The notes under the pieces were generated by a model. The model was not told the DNA's origin. It searched no databases and was given only the letters and a program-made list of their open reading frames with translations. From JANJTB01 sp032027125 (GTDB lineage: Bacteria > Bacteroidota > Ignavibacteria > Kapaibacteriales > UBA2268), in contig JAVSMQ010000001.1 in assembly GCA_032027125.1 (NCBI GenBank), forward strand, positions 353,727-417,726: a stretch of 64,000 nucleotides of DNA, written 5' to 3'. The translations under genes and the position numbers were made by a program. Shown piece after piece: positions 8,653 through 16,869 of the stretch. The stretch's first letter is position 1, and every line of letters starts with the position of its first letter.

Positions 8653-9591
8653 ATGAAGATTACAGTTATCGGCGCCGGAAATGTAGGCGCTACCACAGCC
8701 CAGATTTTAGCAAACAAAGAATTGTCGAACGACATTTATTTGGTTGATATCCTTGACGGTATAGCAAAAGGAAAGGCACTTGATATGTATGAATCAATGC
8801 CTATTTTGCAGTCAGACTCACGAATTCACGGAACTTCCGACTATGCTGAAACTGCAGATTCCGATATAGTAATTATTACAGCAGGTCTTGCCCGTAAACC
8901 GGGTATGAGCCGTGATGATTTGCTTATTAAAAATGCAGCCATTGTTTCCTCATGTGCTTCACAGGCAGTAAAATATTCTCCTAATGCTTACTTTATTGTC
9001 GTATCAAATCCATTAGATGTAATGACTTATATTACTTTGAAAGTTACCGGATTACCCAAAAACAAAGTAATCGGCATGGCAGGTATTCTTGATACGGCAC
9101 GTTTCCGCTCATTTATTTCGATGGAAACAGGCTATTCAATGCGAGATATTCAGGCTCAGCTTCTCGGTGGACACGGCGATACTATGGTTCCGCTTCCAAG
9201 ATTTACAACTGTTGCCGGTATTCCTGTGACTGACCTGATTTCTAAAGAAAAACTTGATTTAATTGTTGACAGAGCAAAGAAAGGCGGCATAGAGATTGTT
9301 AATTATCTTCAGACCGGCTCAGCTTATTATGCTCCTGGAACAGCTGCAGTGGAAATGGCAGAAGCGATAGTTAAAGACCAGAAACGTATTTTACCATGTA
9401 CAGTTTTACTTGAAGGTGAATACGGTATCTCTGATGTGTGTGTCGGTGTTCCTATTAAACTTGGCAAGAACGGAATTGAACAGATTATTGAATTAAATCT
9501 GAACGCTGAAGAAAAAGCTATGTTTGATGAATCAGCAGAGCATGTTAAGACAACAATTCAGCAGGCTATGGAATTAATCGGTAAACAATAA
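8653..9591 (+). CDS. mdh: malate dehydrogenase (LDH-like type)
   Basis: NAD-dependent oxidation of malate to oxaloacetate in the TCA cycle. The Rossmann motif GAGNVGATTA (residues 7-16), substrate-binding ARKPGMSRDDLL (about 84-95) with arginines characteristic of malate rather than lactate specificity, SNPLDVMTYI, and the catalytic GGHGDTMVPL with the active-site histidine are all present. The length of 312 residues is typical of the tetrameric LDH-like MDH found in Chlorobiota and Bacteroidota. ATG 8653 is preceded by CCGGAG, a reasonable ribosome binding site. A hairpin terminator lies about 50 bp after the stop. Confidence 0.97.
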   Translation: MKITVIGAGNVGATTAQILANKELSNDIYLVDILDGIAKGKALDMYESMPILQSDSRIHGTSDYAETADSDIVIITAGLARKPGMSRDDLLIKNAAIVSSCASQAVKYSPNAYFIVVSNPLDVMTYITLKVTGLPKNKVIGMAGILDTARFRSFISMETGYSMRDIQAQLLGGHGDTMVPLPRFTTVAGIPVTDLISKEKLDLIVDRAKKGGIEIVNYLQTGSAYYAPGTAAVEMAEAIVKDQKRILPCTVLLEGEYGISDVCVGVPIKLGKNGIEQIIELNLNAEEKAMFDESAEHVKTTIQQAMELIGKQ

Positions 9592-9639
9592 TTCTATATA
9601 TAGATATTTAATTTGTTCATTAAGAACAGTATATTAATA

Positions 9640-9685
9640 AAAACTCTTGTTACCTGAACTCAAAGGCAGCAAGAGTTTTTTGTTT
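9640..9685. terminator. terminator between mdh and nhaA (probably bidirectional)
   Basis: AAAACTCTTG (9640-9649) pairs with CAAGAGTTTT (9670-9679) around a 20-nt loop, followed by T-rich sequence. It lies between the convergent mdh and nhaA genes and has T runs on one side and A runs on the other, so it could serve both. Confidence 0.7.
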
Positions 9686-9695
9686 TTGAAATTTC

Positions 9696-10853
9696 TTAGT
9701 CGTTATTAGTATGCGATTCGTTTTTTGCCAAAGTGAAATGAAGAATTGCATAACCTGCAATACCGGCTAATACAGAACCGGCTAATATTGATAATTTGGA
9801 ACTGTTAATAATTGCAATGTCGTCATAAGCAAGTAAAGCAATAAATATTGACATGGTGAATCCTATACCGCCAAGAAAACCGACACCAATTATTTGTTTC
9901 CATTTCAAATCATCCGGAAGTGTACAAATCCCAATCGCTGATGCAGCAAATGAAAAAAGAAAAATTCCGATTGGTTTTCCAAAAAGCAAACCAAGAATTA
10001 TTCCTAAACCGCTAACATCAAATATTCCTCTGATACCGTCTGATGATAATAAAATACCTGTATTTGCCAATGCGAAAATCGGCAGGATAATAAATGCTAC
10101 CGGTTTATGAAGAAAATGCTGAAGTTTGCTGGAGATAGAATCCTCTCCCCCATCTCCGAAAGGAATTACAAAAGCCAGTAAAACACCTGTAATAGTAGCA
10201 TGAACACCTGAATTAAGCATAAAATACCACATTATTGCACCGCCAATCAGATACGGAAGAAGTTTGTAAACTTTTAATCTGTTCATAATAAACAAGATTC
10301 CCATAACCAAAATCGCTAATCCCAGATACAATAATGAAATCGAACTTGAATAAAATATTGCGATTACGAGAATTGCTCCCAAATCATCAATGATAGCCAG
10401 AGCCATCAGAAAGATTTTAAGCGATGCAGGAACCCTGTTTCCGAGAAGTGATAATATACCAATTGCGAAAGCAATATCTGTTGCCATTGGTATTCCTGAA
10501 CCGGATTGGGTTGGCGTACCATAGTTCAAAGAAAGAAAAATTCCTGCCGGCACTAACATTCCGCCAAGTGCAGCAAAAACTGGCAATGCTGCACTTTTTA
10601 GGTCGGACAGCTCGCCATGATATATTTCCCTTTCTAATTCCAATCCAATCATTAGAAAAAAGATAGTCATTAAACCGTCATTTATCCAATGCTCTATTGA
10701 TAATCCGCCAATATAAGAATGCCAAAAATCTACATAACCCTGACCAATTAAATAGTTAGCCGACAGCAGGGATAGTAATGTGGCAATTACCAGTATAATT
10801 CCGCCTGATTTTTCACTATCAAAAAATTCAATAAATAATCGGGTTAATGTCAT
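9696..10853 (-). CDS. nhaA: Na+/H+ antiporter NhaA
   Basis: Inner-membrane antiporter that exchanges intracellular Na+ (or Li+) for external protons. The sequence is hydrophobic throughout, consistent with the 11-12 helices of the family at 385 residues. The signature aspartates are visible: PMATDIAFAIG (helix IV region) and AIIDDLGAILVIA, equivalent to the ion-binding Asp pair in helix V of the E. coli protein. The conserved GIGFTMSIFI segment lies near the C-terminus. The gene is convergent with mdh; nothing nearby suggests a dedicated regulator. Confidence 0.96.
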   Translation of the reverse strand: MTLTRLFIEFFDSEKSGGIILVIATLLSLLSANYLIGQGYVDFWHSYIGGLSIEHWINDGLMTIFFLMIGLELEREIYHGELSDLKSAALPVFAALGGMLVPAGIFLSLNYGTPTQSGSGIPMATDIAFAIGILSLLGNRVPASLKIFLMALAIIDDLGAILVIAIFYSSSISLLYLGLAILVMGILFIMNRLKVYKLLPYLIGGAIMWYFMLNSGVHATITGVLLAFVIPFGDGGEDSISSKLQHFLHKPVAFIILPIFALANTGILLSSDGIRGIFDVSGLGIILGLLFGKPIGIFLFSFAASAIGICTLPDDLKWKQIIGVGFLGGIGFTMSIFIALLAYDDIAIINSSKLSILAGSVLAGIAGYAILHFTLAKNESHTNND

Positions 10854-10989
10854 ATTGATTTATATAGAATTGATAATACATAATAATCGAAACGAATAAA
10901 TAATTTAATAATTGCCTTAATAACTAATTAATGTCTGAATAATAGATAGTAATCTTATATATTTAAGAGACTTGCAAAGATTATATCCC

Positions 10990-11022
10990 ACGCAGTATTT
11001 AGACCCCACCCCTCGCCATGGG
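10990..11022. repeat. GC-rich palindromic repeat fragment
   Basis: GACCCCACCCCTCGCCATGG continuing to GGGAG, in otherwise AT-rich DNA. A related, longer and inverted version lies at 12553-12634 on the other side of the first IS110 element, and a relative occurs at 16540-16662. It is a dispersed intergenic repeat with no coding potential. Confidence 0.6.
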
Positions 11023-11061
11023 GAGCAAGGCTGATACGTTCTTTTTTTTCAGCTCAATCTT

Positions 11062-11145
11062 CGGGAATTGTCACTCTGAAGCGGAGCGAAGAGTCCATGA
11101 TTTCATTAATTAACAGCCTGGATTCTTCGCTCCGCTTCAGAATGA
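11062..11145. repeat. REP-like palindromic repeat, copy 1
   Basis: A left arm starting GTCACTCTGAAGCGGAGCGA (from 11070) and a right arm ending CTCCGCTTCAGAATGA (to 11145) can fold into a long hairpin around a spacer containing TTTCATTAATTAACAG. Nearly the same 83 bp recur at 20799-20881. The right arm ends 7 bp before the stop codon of the IS110 transposase, so the mobile element lies against it. Confidence 0.85.
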
Positions 11146-11151
11146 ACTGTG

Positions 11152-12114
11152 TTAAAAACCAAAAGAAATATTGTAATTTTTATCAAATTTTTCATTTTTT
11201 CTCACAATGGCAAAAACTTGCTTTATTAATTTATTAACAACTGCCATCATTGCAACTTTAAATGGTTTACCTTTTTCGATTAATCTTTCAAATAATTCCT
11301 TACATTTTGGATTATACTTTTTCGCTGATAATGCACATAAATACAATCTGGTTCTTACTGAAGCCATACCTATTTTACTTATACTTCCTCGTCGTTTAAC
11401 ACTGCTGCCTGATTGAAATACTCTTGGACAGCAGCCAAAATATGAAGATACCTGCTTATTGTTCTCAAAGTTATTAAAACCATTTGTTACAGCAATCAAC
11501 ATACAAGCAGTTGAATTACCTATACCTATGACACTGCTTATTTTTTCACGTAAGGACTTATTGTCTTTGTCAATATAATCCTGTTGTTTTTTTTCAAGCT
11601 CAGTAATTTTGGCGGATAAAAAAGTAATTGTTTTCTGTAATGCTACAGCTGCTTCTTTACATATATCTTTGTACTGCTCAAGGGCTTCCAACTGATTTGT
11701 TAAAGCCGTACGCTGCTTTATCAATTGACTGATAACCGCCTCCAATTGATTGACTGATTGAATACCGGCATCCGGAAAATCATACGGTTTTAAGCTTTCT
11801 ATATTCATTCTGCCATATTCTGTAATTAATTTTGCATCGGACTTATCTGTCTTCACTTTTGAAAGTTTCATCTTTGAGAAGTTACTTATCTGTAATGGAT
11901 TTACCATATAAACTATATGACCGGCATCATGTAATTCCCACATTAATTTATTGCCGTAAGTTCCGGTTGATTCCAAGATACAATGAGAACCTGCAGGCAA
12001 CTGTTTTAATAATTTCTTTATATCTTTTTTATCCATGTTAAAACGAAATACTTTGTCCGATATCTCAATATCAAAGTATTTTTTGGATACATCTATACCT
12101 GATATAAATTTCAT
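11152..12114 (-). CDS. IS110-family transposase (DEDD recombinase), element 1
   Basis: IS110 enzymes combine a RuvC-like DEDD domain with a C-terminal Tnp20 domain carrying a catalytic serine, and are directed by a bridge RNA encoded in the element. From ATG 12114 (preceded by GGAG at a 9-nt spacing; an upstream in-frame TTG at 12129 is less likely) the acidic residues are Asp8 in GIDVSKK, Glu48 in LESTGTYG, and the pair in KTDKSDAK. The Tnp20 half contains IGNSTACMLIAVTNG, YFGCCPRVFQSGSSVKRRGS and the closing helix pair. At 320 residues it is full length and unbroken, so the copy may be active. A structured non-coding leader lies directly upstream. Confidence 0.93.
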   Translation of the reverse strand: MKFISGIDVSKKYFDIEISDKVFRFNMDKKDIKKLLKQLPAGSHCILESTGTYGNKLMWELHDAGHIVYMVNPLQISNFSKMKLSKVKTDKSDAKLITEYGRMNIESLKPYDFPDAGIQSVNQLEAVISQLIKQRTALTNQLEALEQYKDICKEAAVALQKTITFLSAKITELEKKQQDYIDKDNKSLREKISSVIGIGNSTACMLIAVTNGFNNFENNKQVSSYFGCCPRVFQSGSSVKRRGSISKIGMASVRTRLYLCALSAKKYNPKCKELFERLIEKGKPFKVAMMAVVNKLIKQVFAIVRKNEKFDKNYNISFGF

Positions 12115-12129
12115 AAATCTAATCTCCAA

Positions 12130-12330
12130 ATATTATTATGATACAATTAGAAGTTATATTTCATGCTCTTATCATCGCAAATGCGAGCTTTAATGCTCAA
12201 CGAACTGTCCAAGTTTGCATGAAATATGGACTGGGAATCAACATTCTGAACGGACTCAATGTGCCTATGACAAGCTCGATTTTTATCCAATCCATAACTT
12301 CATTTTTCAAAATTAATAAATAATGTTTAA
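12130..12330 (-). ncRNA. candidate IS110 bridge (seek) RNA, element 1
   Basis: The sequence between the transposase start and the presumed element end is rich in inverted repeats. ATATTTCATGC (12156-12166) pairs perfectly with GCATGAAATAT (12217-12227); inside it TCGCA and TGCGA (12175-12186) form a small hairpin; CGAGCTT (12184-12190) can alternatively pair with AAGCTCG (12272-12278). This is the position in which IS110-group elements carry a bridge RNA of about 170-200 nt upstream of the transposase. A 61-residue frame on the other strand here is a by-product. Exact ends and guide loops cannot be fixed without target comparison. Confidence 0.55.
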
Positions 12331-12340
12331 TTAAACAAAT

Positions 12341-12955
12341 TGTTAATAACTTGTGCTTGATTTATATAGCACTTGCTGAGTTGTTAACATTTCAACAAAA
12401 AGAAAAAAAGAAGCAAAAAAAGAAAAAGTTACATCAACATAAAATAATTTCAACTTTGATTAGTAAGACAAAATTCAAATATACGATGACAAGCCAAAAA
12501 GTGCTGCTTTACATTATAACAATTACGAAAATCGTTGAATTTATTTAGAACGTCTCCAGCCCTGCCATGGGGAGGGAGTAGTCTGAGCAAGGGTTTTAAG
12601 TCCTCCCCTTGGGGAGTATTTAGGTGGGGTCTGTTAAATTAAGGCGTATTTCTAAATTTTCAACATAAATAACTTCTCTTAAAATATGATATTTTGGATG
12701 TTTTCGTTAAGCCACTAATTATATTATGAATTATAATAAGTTATTATATTTCATAAATCTTAATATAACAGCAGTTGATTAAGAGAATTTCAGAATTTAG
12801 TTATGTATAATATTTGAATTAATAAAAACAACACATTAAATACAAAATTCCTAAATATATAATTTGTATTGAAAAAGTATATATTTTTGCATATCAATTT
12901 ATATGATTGATTAAAATAGTTTTATTTTTAGGTTTAAATAATTTATGAGGATTTT
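12341..12955. other. non-coding stretch with a GC-rich palindrome
   Basis: About 600 bp of low-complexity AT-rich sequence before the FecA-like receptor gene. It holds a GC-rich palindromic repeat at 12553-12634 (CCATGGGGAGGGAG ... CCTCCCCTTGGGGAG ... GGTGGGGTCT), related to the fragment at 10990. A poor match to the Bacteroidota promoter (TTTG at 12863, TATTTTTG at 12882, spacer too short at 15 nt) lies upstream of the receptor gene. A 65-residue lysine-rich frame at 12351-12548 is not convincing. Confidence 0.6.
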
Positions 12956-15124
12956 ATGAAAGTATATAAAAATTACTTTATGATATTAATCGGCATTATA
13001 TCTTTTACAACGATTATTAATGCTCAGGATAATGATTCGGATACTCTAAAAACATACGAAACTGCGAATGTAAGTATCATCAGCGACAGAAGTGCAATCA
13101 TGAGCAGCATTCCCGGTTCGGCAATTATTATTAATCAGGAGCAGCTTCGTTCTATGAAAGGTATAAGCGGTAATCAAATAATGAGAAGTATGACCGGCAT
13201 AAACGTCGTTGATGAAGAAGGAGCGGGCTTGAGGATGAATATGGGTATTAGAGGTCTTGACCCTGACCGCAGCCGTGCATTGCTTGTTTTAGAGGATGGT
13301 CTGCCGGTAGCACTCGCCCCTTACGGTGAGCCGGAAATGTACTACACCCCTTCAATTGACAGAATGAACAGCATTGAAGTGCTGAAAGGAAGCGGTTCAA
13401 TCATATACGGACCGCAGACAATAGGCGGTGTACTTAATTATATCACTAACGACCCTCCTGCATTATCAGAAACAGATTTTCATCTGACAGGCGGAAGCGG
13501 CGGATTTCTCAATACAAAGATTGGTTATGGCACAAGTCAGGGAGCAACGGGATTCCTTGCTGAAATTCATCATAAGAGTGCAGATAAAATCGGATTAACT
13601 AATTACAGCATCTATGATGTCATGGCTAAAGGAAAATTTACAATCAGCGATAAAAGTGCAGTCAATGTCAAAATGGGTGTATATGACGAGGTTTCAAATT
13701 CAACTTATGTCGGAATTACTCAAAACATGTTTGATGACGGTGATTATTTCAGTGAAATAGCTCCTAATGACCAACTCAAAGTCCGCCGATATTCTGCAAG
13801 CATGAATTATCAAAGTGTAATTTCAAATTCAATAGTATTTAATACTTCCGTATTCGGTTACAGCACTTCACGCAATTGGAGACGTCAGGATTTTGGAAGA
13901 GAATCAACTGTTACAAACAAGACAGGTCAGATTTTCGGAGATACAAATGTATCAGGCGGTGCTATTTATATGCGAAATTCTAATGCTAACCGCGACCGCT
14001 CATTTGATGTTTTTGGTGTACAGCCGCAGTTGATAACAGATCTTAGTATAGCAGGTATTGAAAATAATTTGAATATCGGTGCAAGAATGCTTGTTGAAAA
14101 AGCTTATGAACAAAGAATAAACGGTTCAAACTATCTTGCAGAATCAGGAAATCTGGTTGAAGATGAAATTAGAACAGGTTTTGCTGTAAGCGGATTTATT
14201 CAGGATAGAATTCATATTAGTGATAAATTAATAGTCACTCCCGGACTTAGGTTTGAGCATTTCGACTATGAAAGAGATATCAGAAGAATTGCTTCCAAGG
14301 ATACGGCAATCAAAGCAAATCAGGGAATAAATGAATTTATACCCGGTTTAGGAGTCAATTTAAATTTAACCGATAAATATACTCTCTTTGCCGGTACTCA
14401 CAGAGGTTTTGCTCCTCCGAGAACAAAGGATGCAATTACAAATGCAGGTACAGCTTTAGATTTATCGGCAGAACTGAGTTGGAATTACGAACTTGGAATT
14501 CGTGCTTCAGTTTCAAATTCACTTTATATTGAAGTTACAACCTATATGATGGACTTTTCCAATCAGGTGATTCCGGTTTCAGAATCATCAGGCGGATTAG
14601 GTGCGGGATTTGTTAATGGCGGCAGAACAATGCATAAAGGGCTGGAACTTTCAATTATGACTGATATCGGCAGAGCATTAGACCTGAGAAATACGTTTAC
14701 ATGGAGCATTAACGGTACTTACAGCGATGCAAAATATAACTCCGACAGATTTATCGGTTCAGGTGATAATAAAATCAATGTTATCGGCAACAAACTTCCT
14801 TACGCTCCCGAATACACTCTTTCCTCCATGCTTCAATATAAACTGCCTGTCGGGATTGGAATGAATTTCACTGCTTCTTATGTAGGCGAGCAGTTCACCG
14901 ATGAATTAAATTCAGTCAATCCTTCCAACGACGGTACGGTTGGACTGATGGATTCCTATATGCTGCTGGATTTAACTTTATTATACGAAATCAATCAGAA
15001 ATCTGACTTCTTTGTTTCCGTAAAAAATCTTTCGGATGAGAGATATATTGCTTCGCGGAGACCTCAGGGCATCAAAGTTGGAATTCCGAGATTTATTACT
15101 GCAGGAATTGATTATCATTTTTAG
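12956..15124 (+). CDS. TonB-dependent outer-membrane receptor, FecA-like
   Basis: Outer-membrane receptor that imports a scarce ligand, most likely a ferric chelate, using energy from TonB-ExbBD. A signal peptide spans residues 1-23 (ends INAQ). The plug domain runs from about 45 to 160 and includes GIRGLDPDRSRALLVLEDGL and VLKGSGSIIYGPQTIGGVLN, closest in wording to ferric dicitrate (FecA) receptors. The rest forms the 22-strand barrel, and the protein ends in an aromatic residue (DYHF) as expected for BAM insertion. There is no N-terminal carboxypeptidase-like domain and no FecR-interacting signalling domain. It is flanked by the two IS110 elements. The ligand assignment is inference. Confidence 0.9.
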   Translation: MKVYKNYFMILIGIISFTTIINAQDNDSDTLKTYETANVSIISDRSAIMSSIPGSAIIINQEQLRSMKGISGNQIMRSMTGINVVDEEGAGLRMNMGIRGLDPDRSRALLVLEDGLPVALAPYGEPEMYYTPSIDRMNSIEVLKGSGSIIYGPQTIGGVLNYITNDPPALSETDFHLTGGSGGFLNTKIGYGTSQGATGFLAEIHHKSADKIGLTNYSIYDVMAKGKFTISDKSAVNVKMGVYDEVSNSTYVGITQNMFDDGDYFSEIAPNDQLKVRRYSASMNYQSVISNSIVFNTSVFGYSTSRNWRRQDFGRESTVTNKTGQIFGDTNVSGGAIYMRNSNANRDRSFDVFGVQPQLITDLSIAGIENNLNIGARMLVEKAYEQRINGSNYLAESGNLVEDEIRTGFAVSGFIQDRIHISDKLIVTPGLRFEHFDYERDIRRIASKDTAIKANQGINEFIPGLGVNLNLTDKYTLFAGTHRGFAPPRTKDAITNAGTALDLSAELSWNYELGIRASVSNSLYIEVTTYMMDFSNQVIPVSESSGGLGAGFVNGGRTMHKGLELSIMTDIGRALDLRNTFTWSINGTYSDAKYNSDRFIGSGDNKINVIGNKLPYAPEYTLSSMLQYKLPVGIGMNFTASYVGEQFTDELNSVNPSNDGTVGLMDSYMLLDLTLLYEINQKSDFFVSVKNLSDERYIASRRPQGIKVGIPRFITAGIDYHF

Positions 15125-15185
15125 ATATTTTCAAACAGTTTCATTTTCTTTTACTTCTATGTAATGTTTGATTAGCATTTTACAA

Positions 15186-15214
15186 CAAAGGCGGGATTTC
15201 CCGCCTTTGCTTTT
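15186..15214. terminator. bidirectional terminator
   Basis: CAAAGGCGGG (15186-15195) pairs with CCCGCCTTTG (15200-15209) around a 4-nt loop and is followed by CTTTTC. It separates the convergent receptor gene and the T9SS cargo gene, which stops at 15215. Confidence 0.85.
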
Positions 15215-15985
15215 CTACATCTTTACAAACTTTTCTAACTTAGACCCAATTTTGATGAAATACACCCCCGGCGTTAAGAAAGAGACATCAATCAACTCTT
15301 TAAACTCTGTCGAATATACCTTCTCTCCTTGTAAGTTATAAATAGATATTTCACCAAATACTTCTTCTGATAAAACCTTTAATTCTATTGTATTTTTTAC
15401 AGGATTGGGAAATAACGTAATTGATTCAGAGTCGTTTTCTAAATCTTGAATTGATACAACTTGACCATAGCGTTGTTCATAAATGATATTTTTTAAAGTA
15501 TCAATTTCTGACTTAAAAGTGTCTAAGATTTCTTGAATATTTTGATAATCAGAAAAAAAGACTCTTATTACAGGGTTCAGAAGAGTAATTGAGTCCTTTT
15601 CTTCAAACATTAATCCCTGAAAATAAATTGAACCCAATTGAGATTCTAATTGCTGAAATATTAATTTCAAATCAGTTTTGGAACTGCTTATGTCTGAAAC
15701 ACTCAGTATTGTGTTAGGTTTTAAAATGCTGTCAAAGGGATAATAATTGGGTTGGAACTGAAGATAGAAGTATCTTTTGGTAAATAATTTTTCAAAAGTT
15801 GCTGAACCTTCACATGAATCAACTCTAACTGAATCTGGATTATAAGATCCAACCCAATGTCCATATAAGGTATCAAAGTAAGATTCACCATCATCACAAA
15901 TCATTTTCAGACAGCTATCCGGCGGGTTAGCATGTAAATTAATGCTTAAAATAAGCATAGCTAATAATAGAAAAAACGTTTTCAT
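15215..15985 (-). CDS. secreted protein with T9SS type A sorting domain
   Basis: A 256-residue protein with a signal peptide (1-19, ending LHANPPD) and a C-terminal type IX secretion sorting domain of about 75 residues: ITLFPNPVKNTIELKVLS, ISIYNLQGEKVYS, SFLTPGVYFIKI, ending in KFVKM. Such domains are recognised by the T9SS and removed when the cargo reaches the cell surface. The middle part (20-180) matches no domain that I recognise; it contains four cysteines in the first 50 mature residues that could form disulfides. It lies between the FecA-like receptor and the second IS110 element. The sorting role is well supported; the activity is unknown. Confidence 0.85.
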   Translation of the reverse strand: MKTFFLLLAMLILSINLHANPPDSCLKMICDDGESYFDTLYGHWVGSYNPDSVRVDSCEGSATFEKLFTKRYFYLQFQPNYYPFDSILKPNTILSVSDISSSKTDLKLIFQQLESQLGSIYFQGLMFEEKDSITLLNPVIRVFFSDYQNIQEILDTFKSEIDTLKNIIYEQRYGQVVSIQDLENDSESITLFPNPVKNTIELKVLSEEVFGEISIYNLQGEKVYSTEFKELIDVSFLTPGVYFIKIGSKLEKFVKM

Positions 15986-16869
15986 AGTTCATATCTCCCT
16001 GATTATTAAAAAATTTATTTTAAAACACAAAACTTCTTATCAATAGACAATCGAAAGAGCGAAAAAGTTACAAGTAAAATCCGGTTTTATAAAACCGATT
16101 GTTTACCCTTTCTTTTTTTAATTCAACACACATATTGTTACCCTGCTTTTGTATCATGTAAGTCCAATATATCTCATTTTTAAACTTACTTACAAAACTT
16201 TTGTATTGTTGGCATTTTTTCTTGTGACTAACTTAACAACAAATAATTTAATGACCAAATAAAAAATGCAAAAAATAAGAAATATTTTAAAATATTTATT
16301 TTTCAAGATTATACAGATTAATCATAAGCATAGCTGTATGATTTTTCTGATAGACCCAGAAATACAGCCAGCAATACATTAACAGACATGATTCTCATCA
16401 TTTAGAAAATCCTGTAATTGAAGATTAAATTATACAAAATATTGATGGTATTTTATTCAAATAATTTCAAAGTGTCCACTGATTTAATTTTTCCACCCCC
16501 TACCCCCGCCGGCTTGGGACAAATACCAAACTCCTGATTTATTCCCCTCTTGAGGGGTGCCCGGAGGGTGGGGTGGAAGGATTTAATTCGGGCGCTAAAC
16601 ATCAAAAATCAAAACCATCCACCCCGTCTGCTGTCGCAGACACCCCTCAAGAGGGGAATAATTAAATCATGGATTGGCTTCGCCGCTACTTCGTGGTCTT
16701 CACTTCGTTCCTAATGACATCTCTAGTGGCTATACCACCGTAAGTTGCTGAATCACAAGCATTTATTTGTTTTCAAGAATCCAACCAATTAATCAAATGC
16801 TGCCGAAGAATAAGAATCAGGTTTTCATTTGTAAAATAATAAATGCTTGTATTGTTTCTTTTATATTTA
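15986..16869. other. non-coding stretch upstream of the T9SS cargo gene
   Basis: About 880 bp with no credible gene. The first 500 bp are plain AT-rich sequence. From 16490 it holds a GC-rich palindromic repeat and REP-like half sites, listed separately, which lead up to the second IS110 element. Confidence 0.6.
16540..16662. repeat. GC-rich inverted repeat
   Basis: TTATTCCCCTCTTGAGGGGT (from 16540) and its inverse, which ends GAGGGGAATAA (to 16662), frame a spacer; each arm also holds GGTGGGGTGG or its complement. The structure is typical of the dispersed intergenic palindromes of Bacteroidota genomes and is related to those at 10990 and 12553. A REP-like half site rich in CTTCG follows at 16676-16718. 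Confidence 0.7.

Larger units (their letters stand above)
11147..12340 (-). mobile_element. IS110-family insertion element 1 (approximate limits)
   Basis: This contains the transposase and its structured leader. IS110-group elements lack terminal inverted repeats and make no target duplication, so the limits are estimates: the left limit is where the REP-like repeat ends (about 11146), and the right limit is placed after the structured leader where the sequence becomes simple AT-rich DNA. The neighbouring repeat suggests insertion at the edge of a REP palindrome, a known habit of the family. Confidence 0.6.

Noticed and set aside
12138..12323. 61-codon frame beside IS110 element 1
   Set aside because: It lies opposite the candidate bridge RNA, has no family match, and follows from the inverted repeats there.
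12351..12548. 65-codon lysine-rich frame
   Set aside because: Low-complexity AT-rich sequence with no ribosome binding site.
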